In this document: positions 36,302-46,959 of the stretch, in pieces | Position numbering within the stretch: position 1 is the stretch's first letter | Layout of the letters: each line of letters opens with the position of its first letter | Source of the DNA: Neisseria sp. Marseille-Q6792 | Lineage (GTDB): Bacteria > Pseudomonadota > Gammaproteobacteria > Burkholderiales > Neisseriaceae | Direction: 5' to 3' | DNA: 64,000 nucleotides | NCBI RefSeq assembly: GCF_943181435.1 | Contig: NZ_OW969598.1 | Span: forward strand, 744,001 to 808,000 | The notes under the pieces: model-generated | Database searches by the model: none | Told to the model about the DNA's origin: nothing | The model's input: only the letters and a program-made list of their open reading frames with translations | Made by a program: the position numbers and the translations under genes

Positions 36302-37081
36302 TCAGACGGCCCGCATATCAGGCACTTTTTTAAACAGACGGTAAAAGTTTTCCGTCGTATATGCCGCAACCTGTTCCAATGTTTGATTCCGCAATTTGGC
36401 AATATGTTCGGCAGTATGACGCACAAAAGCCGGCTCGTTCTGCCTGCCGCGCTTGGGAACGGGGGCTAGGAACGGTGCATCGGTTTCCACCAGGATACGG
36501 TCGTCCGGAACGTATTTTGCCGCCTCCTGAACCAAGGGTGCGTTTTTAAAAGTAACTATTCCCGAGAAAGAAATATAAAGTCCCAAATCCATTGCCGCAC
36601 GGGCAAAACCGATGTCTTCGGAAAAACAGTGGATAACGCCCGAATTAACCCGGCATTCTTTCAGGATAGACAAGGTATCCGCCGCCGCATCGCGCGTATG
36701 GACGATAACGGGCAGTCCGGTTTGATTGGCTGCTTCGATGTGGTCTGCAAAGCGTTTGTGCTGCCAAGACAAATCGCCTTTGCACCAGTAATAATCCAAA
36801 CCCGTCTCGCCTATACCGACCACTTTCGGCGAAGCAGCTGCGGCAACCATTTCCGCAATGGAAAATTCTTCGGCTTCCTTACTGTCGGGATGTACGCCTA
36901 TTGTGCAGTAAATATGCTCATAAACTTCGGCGATAGCGGATACTTCGGCAAAACTTTGCCTGCTGACGCTGATGGCAAGCGCCTGCCCCACTCCGTTTTC
37001 TTCCATATTGGACAAAACTTCGGGCAGGCGTTCTTTCAAACCCTCAAAATTGAGGTGGCAGTGTGAATCGATAATATGCAT
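36302..37081 (-). CDS. tatD: TatD-family metal-dependent deoxyribonuclease
   Basis: The 259-residue TIM-barrel hydrolase has the metal ligands IDSHCHLNF, IGETGLDYYW, IVHTRDA, VIHCFSED and VETDAPFL, the full TatD set. Family members have 3'-5' exonuclease or DNA repair activity. The start at 37081 (MHIIDSHCHL) is certain from the motif position. It lies four bases after pilZ, the last gene of the pilT2-holB-pilZ-tatD group. Confidence 0.93.
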   Translation of the reverse strand: MHIIDSHCHLNFEGLKERLPEVLSNMEENGVGQALAISVSRQSFAEVSAIAEVYEHIYCTIGVHPDSKEAEEFSIAEMVAAAASPKVVGIGETGLDYYWCKGDLSWQHKRFADHIEAANQTGLPVIVHTRDAAADTLSILKECRVNSGVIHCFSEDIGFARAAMDLGLYISFSGIVTFKNAPLVQEAAKYVPDDRILVETDAPFLAPVPKRGRQNEPAFVRHTAEHIAKLRNQTLEQVAAYTTENFYRLFKKVPDMRAV

Positions 37082-37085
37082 GGTG

Positions 37086-37436
37086 TTACATGGTAAATGT
37101 AGGCCTATTGCTGCCAAGCATACGGCCCAATTCGGCTTCGATTTGGTCTTTGACTTTCAAACAGTTTTCATGTGTCGTAAACGCCAACCCCACCCCTTTG
37201 GGCTTTGACGAGGTGCGCGCCGGATTAATCCAGGCAACTTTGGTCGGCAGGAAAAGCTTGGGAAGGTTAAGGATTTCTGCGGCAAGCAGGATGTCTTCCC
37301 CGATGGAAAATACGTCGTCGGTCTGCACAAACAGACCGCCGTGTTCCAAAAACGGCATATAGGAGCTGTACAGCAGATTCATGTCTTTCAGCTGCAACGA
37401 CATCATTTTTGCCGGAATATTTTGTCCGTCTGACAT
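37086..37436 (-). CDS. pilZ: PilZ type IV pilus protein
   Basis: The 116-residue PilZ-domain protein begins MSDGQNIPAKMMSLQLKDMNLLYSSYMPF. As in other pilus PilZ proteins it lacks the RxxxR and DxSxxG c-di-GMP motifs. The family has been linked to PilB and PilF in pilus assembly. It sits between holB (three bases away) and tatD (four bases), a conserved beta- and gamma-proteobacterial order. In meningococci pilZ is needed for pilus functions. Confidence 0.92.
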   Translation of the reverse strand: MSDGQNIPAKMMSLQLKDMNLLYSSYMPFLEHGGLFVQTDDVFSIGEDILLAAEILNLPKLFLPTKVAWINPARTSSKPKGVGLAFTTHENCLKVKDQIEAELGRMLGSNRPTFTM

Positions 37437-37439
37437 AAT

Positions 37440-38417
37440 TCACCCGTTCTCTTTCTTCAATTCCAAATAGTTGATGAGCAGATGCTCGATCTGCATTTTG
37501 ACATTTAAAGTGTGAAACCCGTAAGGGGCAAGCTGTTTGAGCATATCCTCCGCCGCAAATACATTGCGCGGACGGAAACCAGATGCCGTCTGAAGCAGCT
37601 TGTCTTCATAAGCAGGATAATAGACGGGTTTCATGTGTTGCAGGCACAATCCCAAATCGACCAGCCACTTCTGCATCCATCCGACAAATACGGCAAGCGG
37701 AAGTTTTTCCTTATCGAAAAGCGCGGCGTAATCCAAAATCTTCAACAATCTCGGCTCTGCCAATATCTCCAGCAGCTTTGCCCGCAATTCACGAAGCTCG
37801 TCTTCCTCCTGAAACAGCGGCGCGCCCGAATGGAAAGCCAGACGTTCCTCAGGTTCCACCACACCCCTTTCACGCAGATATGCCAATGCCTCTTCATGGG
37901 AAGGCGCAGGCAAAACCATTTTCCGGCAGCGGCTTTTAATGGTCGGTAAAACCTTGTCCGCCGCGTGGCTTACCAGCAAAAAGACCACTTGGGGCGGCGG
38001 TTCTTCCAACACTTTCAACAGACTGTTGGCGGCCTGGACATTCATGCTTTCGGCAGGATGAATCAGAACCACGCGCAAACCACCCCGTACCGAAGTCAGA
38101 TACACGTTGTCGATAATTTTCCTGATGGCATCGATTTTAATCTGCAACAGTTTGCGCCCGTTTTCCGGCTCATCCGACAAGGGGGTTATCTCATAAAAAT
38201 CAGGATGACCTCCCTGTTCGAACAAATGGCAGGACGCGCATACCCCGCAAGGTCCGCCCCCCGGCACAGGGTTTTCGCATAACAGCTTCTGTGCCACAAA
38301 GCGGGCAAACGCAGTCTTTCCCGTACCTTTTTTACCAATGAACAGCCATGCATTGGGACGACGCTCCCAATGTTCCGCAATCTGCCGCCATTGCTCATTA
38401 TGCCACGGATAAATCAT
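37440..38417 (-). CDS. holB: DNA polymerase III subunit delta'
   Basis: The 325-residue clamp-loader subunit has a P-loop GKKGTGKTAF, a four-cysteine zinc module (CGVCASCHLF with an upstream Cys) and the SLLKVLEEPP segment typical of delta'. It opens the beta clamp with delta and gamma/tau. The start at 38417 (MIYPWHNEQW) fits the family; the frame to 38540 runs into the end of the pilus ATPase gene. A DUS is translated near 37582. Confidence 0.94.
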   Translation of the reverse strand: MIYPWHNEQWRQIAEHWERRPNAWLFIGKKGTGKTAFARFVAQKLLCENPVPGGGPCGVCASCHLFEQGGHPDFYEITPLSDEPENGRKLLQIKIDAIRKIIDNVYLTSVRGGLRVVLIHPAESMNVQAANSLLKVLEEPPPQVVFLLVSHAADKVLPTIKSRCRKMVLPAPSHEEALAYLRERGVVEPEERLAFHSGAPLFQEEDELRELRAKLLEILAEPRLLKILDYAALFDKEKLPLAVFVGWMQKWLVDLGLCLQHMKPVYYPAYEDKLLQTASGFRPRNVFAAEDMLKQLAPYGFHTLNVKMQIEHLLINYLELKKENG

Positions 38418-38451
38418 TTCAAACCATCCGTCCGGAAATCCATGCCGTTCA

Positions 38452-39582
38452 TCAGAGCAGTTCCAAATCGGGGTCGGAACTTTGCGCGCGGCGGCTGCGC
38501 AACTGCACCGCCAAACGCAAATCGTGTGCGGAATCGGCATTTTTCAAGGCATCCTGCAAGGAAATCTCGCCTTTTTCATACAATTGGTAAAGGTGTTGGT
38601 CGAAGGTCTGCATACCCAAGGTAGTGGATTTTTTCATCACTTCTTTGATTTCATGGATGTTGCCGTTGTGAATCAACTCCGAAATCAGGGGCGAATTGAG
38701 CAGCACCTCGACTGCCGCCACCCTGCCCTTGCCGCCGTCCCGCGGAACGAGGCGTTGCGAAATAAACGCCTGAAGGTTGAGCGACAAATCCGTCAGCAAT
38801 TGTTCGCGCCGCTCCTCGGGGAAAAAGTTGATGATGCGGTCGAGTGCCTGATTGGTGCTGTTGGCGTGCAGCGTCGCCATACACAAATGCCCCGTTTCGG
38901 CAAAGGCGATGGCGTAATCCATGGTTTCGCGGTCGCGGATTTCGCCGATCAGAATCACATCCGGCGCCTGCCGCAGCGTGTTTTTCAACGCCGCCATCCA
39001 GTTTTCCGTATCCACGCCGACCTCGCGCTGGGTAATGATGCAGTTTTTGTGTTCGTGGACAAACTCGATCGGGTCTTCGATGGTGATAATGTGTCCGAAC
39101 GAATTTTCATTGCGGTAGTCGATAAGCGAGGCAAGCGAAGTCGATTTGCCCGAGCCGGTGCCGCCGACAAAAATAACCAGCCCGCGTTTTTTCAGCGCGA
39201 CATCCTTCAAGACCGGCGGCAGGTTCAGGCTTTCAAACTTAGGAATCTTGCTGGTAATCGCGCGGAATACCAACGCCGTCGCTCCGCGCTGTATCATCGC
39301 ATTGACGCGGAAGCGGCTGGTGTCCGGCAGGCTGATGGCGAAGTTGCACTCGTTGGTCGATGAAAATTCTTCCGCCTGCTTCGCACTCATAATCGAAAAG
39401 GCGATTTCCATACATTTTTCCGCCGTCAGCGGCTCGTCCGTGATGCGGGTGATTTTGCCGTCCAGCTTCATTGCGGGCGGGAAATGGGTCGTCACAAACA
39501 GGTCGGAACCTTTATTTTTGTTCATATGGCGCAGCCATGCGAACAACTCGTCTTTTGCAGTCATATTTTCATCGGTAAACAT
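38452..39582 (-). CDS. pilT2: PilT/PilU-family pilus retraction ATPase paralogue
   Basis: The 376-residue hexameric ATPase has Walker A GGTGSGKS near 140-147, an Asp box ITIEDPIEFVHEH, Walker B LIGEIRDRETM and the His box AETGHLCMATLHA. Its overall sequence (GSDLFVT, ECNFAI, MQTFDQHLYQLY) is closest to PilU of Pseudomonas. In Neisseria a third family member beside pilZ/holB is called pilT2, reported to affect retraction speed, hence the symbol. GGGGGA lies before the ATG at 39582; 39564 is an alternative start. Confidence 0.85.
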   Translation of the reverse strand: MFTDENMTAKDELFAWLRHMNKNKGSDLFVTTHFPPAMKLDGKITRITDEPLTAEKCMEIAFSIMSAKQAEEFSSTNECNFAISLPDTSRFRVNAMIQRGATALVFRAITSKIPKFESLNLPPVLKDVALKKRGLVIFVGGTGSGKSTSLASLIDYRNENSFGHIITIEDPIEFVHEHKNCIITQREVGVDTENWMAALKNTLRQAPDVILIGEIRDRETMDYAIAFAETGHLCMATLHANSTNQALDRIINFFPEERREQLLTDLSLNLQAFISQRLVPRDGGKGRVAAVEVLLNSPLISELIHNGNIHEIKEVMKKSTTLGMQTFDQHLYQLYEKGEISLQDALKNADSAHDLRLAVQLRSRRAQSSDPDLELL

Positions 39583-39638
39583 CCTCGTCCCCCAATCTTC
39601 AAACAATCTGTATCTTCCCATTCTACCAAAAACCCGCC

Positions 39639-39667
39639 ATGCCGTCTGAAACCGTTTCAGACGGCAT
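39639..39667. terminator. Inverted DUS pair between pilT2 and mtnN
   Basis: A perfect 12-mer inverted pair lies in the divergent space. Its first arm reads as an in-frame ATG for mtnN (Met-Pro-Ser-Glu), which is not the real start. Confidence 0.75.
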
Positions 39668-39749
39668 GGACAAACCGCCCCCACTCAATCCTGCCGTGTT
39701 AGCGTGTATAATTCGGCATTCTATCCGAAATTCACAGCAGGTCAGCAAT

Positions 39750-40451
39750 ATGTCTTTGAAAACAGTAGCCGTTATCGGCGCAATGGAACAGGAAATCGAG
39801 CTTTTGCGCGAGATGATGGAAAATGTCAAAGCCGTCTCTTTCGGCAGATTTTCCGCCTATGAAGGCGAATTGGTGGGAAAACGCATGGTGCTTGCATTGA
39901 GCGGCATCGGCAAGGTCAACGCGGCAGTTGCAACGGCCTGGCTTATCCATCAGTTCGCACCGGACTGCGTCATTAACACCGGCAGCGCGGGCGGTTTGGG
40001 CAAGGGTTTGAAAGTCGGCGACGTAGTCATCGGTACGGAAACCGCGCACCACGATGTCGATGTAACGGCGTTCGGCTATGCCTGGGGGCAAGTGCCGCAA
40101 CTGCCGGCAAGGTTTGCTTCAGACGGCATTTTGATTGAAGCGGCAAAACGGGCGGCGCGGACGTTTGAAGGCGCGGCGGTAGAACAAGGGCTGATTGTCA
40201 GCGGCGACCGCTTTGTCCACAGCAGCGAAGGCGTGGCGGAAATCCGCAAGCACTTCCCCGAAGTCAAAGCAGTGGAAATGGAAGCGGCGGCGATTGCCCA
40301 AACCTGTCATCAGTTGGAAACGCCTTTCGTCATCATCCGCGCGGTTTCCGATTCGGCGGACGAAAAGGCAGACATCAGCTTTGACGAATTTTTGAAAACG
40401 GCGGCGGGAAGTTCTGCAAAAATGGTGGCAGAAATCGTCAAATCTTTATAA
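39750..40451 (+). CDS. mtnN: 5'-methylthioadenosine/S-adenosylhomocysteine nucleosidase
   Basis: MtnN cleaves MTA and SAH, recycling methionine by-products and feeding autoinducer-2 synthesis. The 233-residue protein has [16 protein letters not shown] at the start, [21 protein letters not shown] and the active-site [23 protein letters not shown] near the end contains the catalytic aspartate. The start is 39750; the in-frame DUS at 39639 is not used. A DUS is translated near 40117. Confidence 0.96.
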   Translation: MSLKTVAVIGAMEQEIELLREMMENVKAVSFGRFSAYEGELVGKRMVLALSGIGKVNAAVATAWLIHQFAPDCVINTGSAGGLGKGLKVGDVVIGTETAHHDVDVTAFGYAWGQVPQLPARFASDGILIEAAKRAARTFEGAAVEQGLIVSGDRFVHSSEGVAEIRKHFPEVKAVEMEAAAIAQTCHQLETPFVIIRAVSDSADEKADISFDEFLKTAAGSSAKMVAEIVKSL

Positions 40452-40593
40452 AACCTTTATCAAATCATGCCAAAACAGCGGTTTTCCGTTAGAATGTCGG
40501 GCTATTTCCACGTTGCGCCCGATATTCGGACGTACCGCTGTTTGTTCAGACGGCATTTTTAAAACCCACTGTTCGACATTCAAAATAACTCTA

Positions 40594-42387
40594 ATGAAAA
40601 ATATCCGAAATTTCTCCATCATTGCCCACATCGACCACGGCAAATCGACGCTTGCCGACCGCTTCATCCAATATTGCGGCGGTTTGGATTTGCGCGAAAT
40701 GAGTACGCAGGTACTCGATTCCATGGACATCGAAAAAGAGCGCGGCATTACCATCAAAGCGCAAACCGCCGCGCTCAACTATAAAGCACGCGACGGGCAG
40801 GTGTATCAACTCAACCTGATTGACACGCCGGGACACGTCGACTTCTCTTACGAAGTTTCCCGTTCGCTGTCGGCTTGCGAAGGCGCGCTTTTGGTCGTTG
40901 ACGCGTCGCAAGGTGTCGAAGCGCAAACCGTGGCGAACTGTTACACCGCGATTGATTTAGGCGTTGAAGTCGTGCCCGTTTTGAACAAAATCGACCTGCC
41001 CGCCGCCGACCCCGAGCGCGTTGAACAGGAAATCGAAGACATCATCGGCATCGATGCCGTCGGCGCGGTGCAGTGTTCAGCCAAAAGCGGCATCGGCGTG
41101 GAAGACGTTTTGGAAGAAATCGTTGCCAAAATCCCCGCACCGACCGGCGATGAAAACGCGCCGCTGCAAGCCGTGATTGTCGATTCGTGGTTTGACAATT
41201 ACGTCGGCGTGGTCATGCTGATTCGAGTGAAAAACGGCACCATCAAACTGAAAGACAAAGTGCGCTTTATGAGCACCAAGGCGGAAACGCAGGTCGAGCA
41301 GCTGGGTGTATTCACGCCGAAATCGGTTCAAAAACAAGAACTCAAAGCCGGCGAAGTGGGCTTTTTGATTACCGGCGTAAAAGAATTGGGTCAGGCGAAA
41401 GTCGGCGACACGGTTACACTGGTTGCCAACCCCGCCTCAGAGCCACTGCCCGGCTTCCAAGAAGTACAAAGTCAAGTATTTGCGGGTCTTTATCCCGTGG
41501 AAAGCCACGACTATGAGGCTTTGCGCGATGCTTTGGAAAAATTGCAGCTGAACGATGCTTCGTTGAAATTCGAGCCTGAAGTTTCTCAAGCATTGGGCTT
41601 CGGCTTCCGTTGCGGTTTCTTGGGTCTGTTGCACTTGGAAATCGTACAGGAACGTTTGGAACGCGAGTTCGACATGGACTTGATTACCACCGCGCCGACG
41701 GTGGTTTACGAAGTCGTGTTGAAAAACGGCGAGAAAATCGAAGTTGAAAATCCGTCCAAACTGCCCGACATCGGCAGCATCGAAACCATACTCGAGCCGA
41801 TTATCACTGCGACCATTCTTGTGCCGCAGGAATATGTCGGCAACGTCATGACTTTGTGTAACCAAAAGCGCGGCGTGCAGGTCAATATGCAGTACATGGG
41901 CCGCCAAGTCATGCTGACTTACGATTTACCGATGAACGAAGTCGTCATGGACTTTTTTGACAAACTCAAATCCACTTCGCGCGGTTATGCTTCGTTGGAC
42001 TACCATTTCAAAGAGTTCCAACCGTCTGATTTGATTAAGCTGGATATTATGGTCAACGGCGAAAAAGTCGATGCGCTGAGCCTGATTGTGCACCGTCAAA
42101 GTGCCGTTCACCGAGGCCGCGAGCTGGCATCGAAAATGCGCGAACTGATTCCGCGCCAAATGTTCGACATCGCCGTCCAAGCTGCCATCGGCAGCCAGAT
42201 CATCGCCAGAGAAAACGTCAAAGCCCTGCGTAAAAATGTTTTGGCAAAATGTTACGGCGGCGATATTACGCGTAAGAAAAAACTGCTTGAAAAACAAAAG
42301 GCAGGCAAACGCCGTATGAAACAAGTGGGCAATGTGGAAATCCCGCAAAGCGCGTTCTTGGCGATTTTGCAGGTGAGCGACAAATAA
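40594..42387 (+). CDS. lepA: Elongation factor 4 (LepA)
   Basis: The 597-residue ribosomal GTPase, similar to EF-G, acts on translocation and 30S assembly. It shows the P-loop [13 protein letters not shown], switch [18 protein letters not shown], and the LepA-specific C-terminal domain with [13 protein letters not shown] and [14 protein letters not shown]. It is followed by lepB, the classical lepA-lepB order. A single DUS (about 40547) lies upstream. Confidence 0.98.
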   Translation: MKNIRNFSIIAHIDHGKSTLADRFIQYCGGLDLREMSTQVLDSMDIEKERGITIKAQTAALNYKARDGQVYQLNLIDTPGHVDFSYEVSRSLSACEGALLVVDASQGVEAQTVANCYTAIDLGVEVVPVLNKIDLPAADPERVEQEIEDIIGIDAVGAVQCSAKSGIGVEDVLEEIVAKIPAPTGDENAPLQAVIVDSWFDNYVGVVMLIRVKNGTIKLKDKVRFMSTKAETQVEQLGVFTPKSVQKQELKAGEVGFLITGVKELGQAKVGDTVTLVANPASEPLPGFQEVQSQVFAGLYPVESHDYEALRDALEKLQLNDASLKFEPEVSQALGFGFRCGFLGLLHLEIVQERLEREFDMDLITTAPTVVYEVVLKNGEKIEVENPSKLPDIGSIETILEPIITATILVPQEYVGNVMTLCNQKRGVQVNMQYMGRQVMLTYDLPMNEVVMDFFDKLKSTSRGYASLDYHFKEFQPSDLIKLDIMVNGEKVDALSLIVHRQSAVHRGRELASKMRELIPRQMFDIAVQAAIGSQIIARENVKALRKNVLAKCYGGDITRKKKLLEKQKAGKRRMKQVGNVEIPQSAFLAILQVSDK

Positions 42388-42529
42388 CTCCGACACACAG
42401 GGCGGCGCGTCGGGAACACCCCTCAAACCACCCTGATTTCAGGGTCACGCGCCCGCAAACAAATTTTGCAATTTGCCGCCTTAAAACGGTTGCACGGACG
42501 GGCGGGTTTTTAAGCATTAAGGAACAACA

Positions 42530-43549
42530 ATGAACACAATGCTAATGTCGGGCGCGGCTGCCGCGCTGCTTGCCGGCATCATCCTTTATTTCAAAAGCGA
42601 CAAGAAGCGGCAGGAAAACGGGGAATGGAGTTCCGGCCTCGAATACGCCTATATCCTGATGGTGGTCGGCGTGTTTGCCGCTTTGTCCCTGTTTATGAGC
42701 TTTACCGCCGTTTTCCTGATTTTCGTTGTATTGTGCGGTACGGCTTGGGGGGTATATAAATACCGCCTGAAGACTTCTCCCGAAATCTCGGAAAGCAGCC
42801 ACTTCGGCGATTATTTCGGCAGTTTTTTCCCTACCGTTTTGGTATTGTTCCTCATCCGGTCGTTTATTGCCGAACCGTTCCAAATCCCGTCCAGCTCCAT
42901 GCGCCCGGGTCTGATTAAGGGCGATTTCATTTTGGTCGGCAAATTTTCCTACGGCTTGCGCGTACCCGTTTTAAACAATGTATTTATCCCCACAGGCAAA
43001 ATCGAACGGGGCGATGTCGTTGTTTTTAATTATCCTTTGCAGCCGGATATGACCTACATCAAGCGTATTGTCGGCATTCCGGGCGACATTGTCGAATATC
43101 GGGATAAAGTTTTGACGGTAAACGGAAAACCGGCTTCCGATATTCCTGACGGCACATACCGTTATCACGACGACACCGACCCATCTGAAATCCACAACAC
43201 GGATATGTTCCGCAGCGGTTTGGACGGCAAATCTTTCAATATTCTGAAAAAAGAAGGACAGCCTGCCGTTTCCCTGCCCGTATTGGGCAAATATACCTCC
43301 GATATTATGTCTGAAAACGGATATTCCATAGAGCAGAGCGGTCTGAACCATTGCCAATATGCCGACGATGGCAGCGGTTTCGTGTGCAAAGTTCCCGAAG
43401 GACACTATTTCGCTATGGGCGACAACCGCGACAACAGTGCCGATTCTCGCTACTGGGGATTTGTGGATGACAAGCTGGTTGTCGGCAAGGCAATGTTCAT
43501 TTTGATGAACTTCGGCGATTTCGGCAGGGCCGGTACGGCAATCCGTTAG
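42530..43549 (+). CDS. lepB: Signal peptidase I
   Basis: LepB cleaves signal peptides of exported proteins at the periplasmic face. The 339-residue protein has three or four hydrophobic segments in the first 112 residues. The catalytic serine is S123 in SSSMRPGLI and the lysine base is K178 in YIKRIVGIPGD. The conserved GDNRDNSADSRYWG is near the C-terminus. AAGGAACAACA precedes the ATG; 142 bases separate it from lepA. Confidence 0.97.
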   Translation: MNTMLMSGAAAALLAGIILYFKSDKKRQENGEWSSGLEYAYILMVVGVFAALSLFMSFTAVFLIFVVLCGTAWGVYKYRLKTSPEISESSHFGDYFGSFFPTVLVLFLIRSFIAEPFQIPSSSMRPGLIKGDFILVGKFSYGLRVPVLNNVFIPTGKIERGDVVVFNYPLQPDMTYIKRIVGIPGDIVEYRDKVLTVNGKPASDIPDGTYRYHDDTDPSEIHNTDMFRSGLDGKSFNILKKEGQPAVSLPVLGKYTSDIMSENGYSIEQSGLNHCQYADDGSGFVCKVPEGHYFAMGDNRDNSADSRYWGFVDDKLVVGKAMFILMNFGDFGRAGTAIR

Positions 43550-43564
43550 GCCAGGAAGCCAAGA

Positions 43565-43594
43565 ATGCCGTCTGAAAATAGTTTCAGACGACAT
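43565..43594. terminator. Inverted DUS pair after lepB (one arm mutated)
   Basis: ATGCCGTCTGAA faces TTCAGACGACAT, with one G-to-A change in the second arm, just after lepB. Confidence 0.75.
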
Positions 43595-43646
43595 TTGCTA
43601 TTCCTCACTTTTGCAGGCGGGTCTAACGTTGTCGGATTTTCCTGCC

Positions 43647-43802
43647 TATAGTGAATTAAATTTAAATCAGGACAAGGCGGCGAGCCGCAGACAGTACAGA
43701 TAGTACGGAACCGATTCACTTGGTGCTTCAGCACCTTAGAGAATCGTTCTCTTTGAGCTAAGGCAAGCCAACGCTGTACCGGTTTAAATTTAATTCACTA
43801 TA
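43647..43802 (-). mobile_element. Full-length Correia element, variant ends
   Basis: A 156-base element bounded by TATAGTGAATTAAATTTAAA and its complement. This is the GTGAATT version of the Correia end, different from the GTGGATTAACAAAAA ends of the other two copies. The interior is the common core in opposite orientation to the copies at 22876 and 44919. It lies between lepB and the EamA transporter gene. Confidence 0.95.
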
Positions 43803-43857
43803 TCAGTCCGGTAACGCAGGTTTTGCACGGCGAACTGCCAATATTGCCCTGATGAAA

Positions 43858-44763
43858 TCAATGTGAAGACTGCTGTTTCAACGAACCGAGGTAAATTGCC
43901 GAGAGCGTCAGTGCCACCCCTGCCCACTGCACGCCTTCAATCGGTTTGCCCAACCCGAAATAATCGATGAACAGGGCGGCAACCGGTTCGGACAAAAGCA
44001 GCAGCCCCGTCAGCGACAGCGAAAGCAGCGGAATCGCATAGGCAACCATCGCCCACGCGAAGCACTGCATCACCACGCCGTACACAAGCACCAAACCCGC
44101 ATCTTTCCAAGTCGTCGGATAAAGCGCACCGCCGTCCATCAGCAATGCCGGAACAACCAGCGATACCGCGCCGCCCAAACTCAAAATCATCATTGAAGGG
44201 AAAAGTGCCACCGGCTCGACTTCATGAGTCTTGCGGACGAACACCATCGACAGGGCGAGCATCAGCCCGGACACCAAACCGCTGACGAATCCCCAAACCG
44301 CATTACCGTTGTAGCCGAATTCCGCACCGGCAATCATCGCCACGCCAGCAACTGCCGATATTAAGCCCGCCTTTTTCAGCCCGCTCAAACGTTCGTTAAA
44401 AAAGAAAACACCGATTGCGGACAAGAAAAAGATTTGCAGACTGTTGAGCAGGGTGGAAATACCCGGCCCGACCGCGTGTATGCTTTCGTGCCACAACGCC
44501 AAATCGAAAGCAAGAAACACGCCCGCCGTCAGGGCATAGCAGACGGTTTTCCTGTTTTTTGGGAATTTTTGCCCGAAAAACCGTGCCAAAAACCAAAATA
44601 CGAACACCGAAATCAGCAACCGCCAAAATGCGATTGCATACGGGCCGACGGGGACGGATCTGACAATCAGGCTGCCCAGACCGAACACCACGCAACCCAG
44701 CACCAGCAATGGTGCGGCATATTTTTTGCCGTTACCGACCACAATATCCCCTCCCTTCCCCAT
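43858..44763 (-). CDS. EamA/DMT-family membrane transporter
   Basis: The 301-residue protein has about ten membrane helices in two EamA repeats, with VGPYAIAFWRLLISVFVFW and the second-repeat SLTGLLLLSEPVAALFIDYFGLG. The substrate is unknown; the family exports amino acids, sugars or other metabolites. ATG 44763 is one start; a GTG at 44742 has the better ribosome site (GGGAGGGG at suitable distance). Correia elements in inverted orientation lie on both sides of the gene. Confidence 0.88.
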   Translation of the reverse strand: MGKGGDIVVGNGKKYAAPLLVLGCVVFGLGSLIVRSVPVGPYAIAFWRLLISVFVFWFLARFFGQKFPKNRKTVCYALTAGVFLAFDLALWHESIHAVGPGISTLLNSLQIFFLSAIGVFFFNERLSGLKKAGLISAVAGVAMIAGAEFGYNGNAVWGFVSGLVSGLMLALSMVFVRKTHEVEPVALFPSMMILSLGGAVSLVVPALLMDGGALYPTTWKDAGLVLVYGVVMQCFAWAMVAYAIPLLSLSLTGLLLLSEPVAALFIDYFGLGKPIEGVQWAGVALTLSAIYLGSLKQQSSH

Positions 44764-44918
44764 ACGGCTGCCGCGCCGACGGCAAAAATGCCGCCATTCC
44801 GAAAATATGCCGTCTGAAGCCCAAAACCCCGGCTGTGCCCGGACAAACGGCTGACTTTACGGGCAGGCCGGCTATTTTCCGTTGGGGCAAAAAACCGTCC
44901 TGCCAGATAAAACCCGAA

Positions 44919-45073
44919 TATAGTGGATTAACAAAAACCAGTACGGCGTTGCCTCGCCTTAGCTCAAAGAGAACGATTCTCTAAGGTGCTGAAGCACCAA
45001 GTGAATCGGTTCCGTACTATTTGTACTGTCTGCGGCTTCGTTGCCTTGTCCTGATTTTTGTTAATCCACTATA
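44919..45073 (+). mobile_element. Full-length Correia element between eamA-like gene and cysK
   Basis: A 155-base copy almost identical to that at 22876, with ends TATAGTGGATTAACAAAAA and complement. It is upstream of the leftward eamA-like gene and downstream of the leftward cysK, so it could affect the promoter of the first and the 3' end of the second. A single DUS lies at about 44807, between the element and the eamA-like gene. Confidence 0.95.
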
Positions 45074-45225
45074 AAAAATATTTCCCTCAAGCAATACGGC
45101 GGCACCAATACCTGATTAAAACACAACCGGCGTTTTCGGCATATATGCAAAAACGTATTTTCCGGCACGGCGTTACACCGATACCGAAAAATGCGTCTGA
45201 ATGTTTCGACAATCCGATTAAAGCA

Positions 45226-46158
45226 TTATGCCAAATCTGCAAAAAGTGGCGTAGAGAGATAGCGTTCGCCATAAGAAGGCAGCAGCACGACTATCAGCTT
45301 GCCTTCGTTTTCAGGCTGTTTGGCAAGCTGCAACGCGCTCCAAACCGCCGCACCGGAAGAAATACCCACCAAAATGCCTTCTTTTTCCGCCATTGCGCGG
45401 GCGGTTTCAAAAGCGGCTTCGTTCGGCACTTTGGCAATACTGTCGTAGATTTTGGTATTCAAAACGGTCGGAATAAAGCCTGCGCCGATGCCTTGAATCG
45501 GGTGCGGGCCTTTTTCGCCGCCGCTCAATACGGGGGAAGCCTCAGGCTCGACGGCAACTACCTGAACCCCCGGTTTGTATTTTTTCAACACTTCGCCCAC
45601 GCCGGTAATCGTACCGCCTGTGCCGACACCGGCAACGAAGACATCGACTTTACCGTCGGTATCCCGCCAAATTTCCTCAGCGGTTGTTTTGCGGTGGACT
45701 TCGGGGTTTGCCTCATTGTCGAACTGGCGCGGCATAAAATAAGTGTCTGGATGAGCGTCCACCAAGGATTGCGCTTTGGCAATCGCGCCCGCCATACCTT
45801 CGGCGGCAGGTGTCAGAATCAGCTCCGCACCAAACGCGCGCAACAGCATTTTGCGCTCTTTGCTCATGCTTTCCGGCATGGTAATCGCCAGTTTGTAGCC
45901 GCGTGCTGCACATACCATTGCCAAACCGATACCCGTATTGCCGCTGGTTGCCTCAACAATCACGGTGTTTTTGTTGATTTTGCCCGCTTTTTCGGCGGCC
46001 TCAATCATTGCTTCGGCAATGCGGTCTTTGACGCTGCTGCCCGGATTGAAAAATTCCAGTTTCACGGCAACCTCTGCCTTCAAACCTTCGGTCAGACGGT
46101 TCAGTTTGACCAAAGGCGTGTTGCCGATTAGTTCGGTGATGCTGTTTGCAATTTTCAT
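45226..46158 (-). CDS. cysK: Cysteine synthase A (O-acetylserine sulfhydrylase)
   Basis: CysK makes cysteine from O-acetylserine and sulfide with PLP. The 310-residue protein has the PLP lysine K44 in NPGSSVKDR, the substrate loop [13 protein letters not shown] and the phosphate loop GTGGTITG. The start at 46158 follows AGGAGC. A frame of 357 codons on the other strand is an antisense shadow. Confidence 0.96.
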   Translation of the reverse strand: MKIANSITELIGNTPLVKLNRLTEGLKAEVAVKLEFFNPGSSVKDRIAEAMIEAAEKAGKINKNTVIVEATSGNTGIGLAMVCAARGYKLAITMPESMSKERKMLLRAFGAELILTPAAEGMAGAIAKAQSLVDAHPDTYFMPRQFDNEANPEVHRKTTAEEIWRDTDGKVDVFVAGVGTGGTITGVGEVLKKYKPGVQVVAVEPEASPVLSGGEKGPHPIQGIGAGFIPTVLNTKIYDSIAKVPNEAAFETARAMAEKEGILVGISSGAAVWSALQLAKQPENEGKLIVVLLPSYGERYLSTPLFADLA

Positions 46159-46353
46159 CTTCTGCTCCTGAATAATAAGGTTTCGACAGTAAGGCGCAAT
46201 CCCCATCGGCATCCCATCCGATTGCAGGGGATTTGTGCCGAACCATAAACAAATTTCGGATATGGCTTTATCCTAAACCTATGCCGCCTAAAAAACCAAT
46301 ACCCAAAATTTCTTTCTTTATAACTTTTTGTTCCGATACAGACGGCATCACAA

Positions 46354-46959
46354 TCATCTGCCGATTTCGGCAAGCAGCATCGCCGTTACCGCAACCTGCA
46401 TCAACATCGCCGCCAACACACCGAGTCGCAGCTGCGAACCGCCGAACGTTGACGGCGGCTGCCGGTCTATACCGCAGCGGTGGACATAGGCAACCGCCAT
46501 CAGCACAAACTGCAACACGAACCAATAAACCGGCTTCAGCGCATAAAGTTTAAGCAATGCCGAAAATACGAACACTTGTGCCGTTCCCAAAAACCAATAA
46601 TGCACCAACGCACATATTCCGACAAAAGCAAGCGTCATCGATACATTACTGACGGCAAACAGCCCGAGCAGCGGATGTTCGGGGTCTGCCTGCCATCCGT
46701 TTCCATCCGTTTTCCGGTTCCAATGCCCGATGAAAAAAAATATGCTGCCCAAAGTCAGGTAAAAATGGGGGATGAACAAAGGCGCGGCGCGGGTCATTCC
46801 CCATATGCCGGGCACCAGCTTCGCCCCCAAAACCGATATGCCGAGCCACAACGCAATACTCGCCCAAAACCATTGCAACATTCCTGCGCGGAATATCAGG
46901 AACAGGAAAACCGCCGCATACAGTAAGGCAGACAAAAAATCCAAATGCAGCAAAATCAT
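46354..46959 (-). CDS. Hypothetical multi-pass membrane protein
   Basis: A 201-residue protein with about six hydrophobic helices and no family I recognise. It begins [21 protein letters not shown]. Its start overlaps the dapF stop by four bases, so it is translated from the dapF transcript. Conserved charged residues are few. Function cannot be stated. Confidence 0.75.
   Translation of the reverse strand: MILLHLDFLSALLYAAVFLFLIFRAGMLQWFWASIALWLGISVLGAKLVPGIWGMTRAAPLFIPHFYLTLGSIFFFIGHWNRKTDGNGWQADPEHPLLGLFAVSNVSMTLAFVGICALVHYWFLGTAQVFVFSALLKLYALKPVYWFVLQFVLMAVAYVHRCGIDRQPPSTFGGSQLRLGVLAAMLMQVAVTAMLLAEIGR

Noticed and set aside
36102..36344. 80-codon rightward frame after tatD with a vaguely hydrophobic start
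   Set aside because: No ribosome site, weak signal-like segment, no relatives recognised, and its end overlaps the tatD 3' end.
45058..46131. Open frame of 357 codons on the plus strand
   Set aside because: It is antisense to cysK, which has unmistakable family motifs; the frame shows no domain and begins inside the Correia element.
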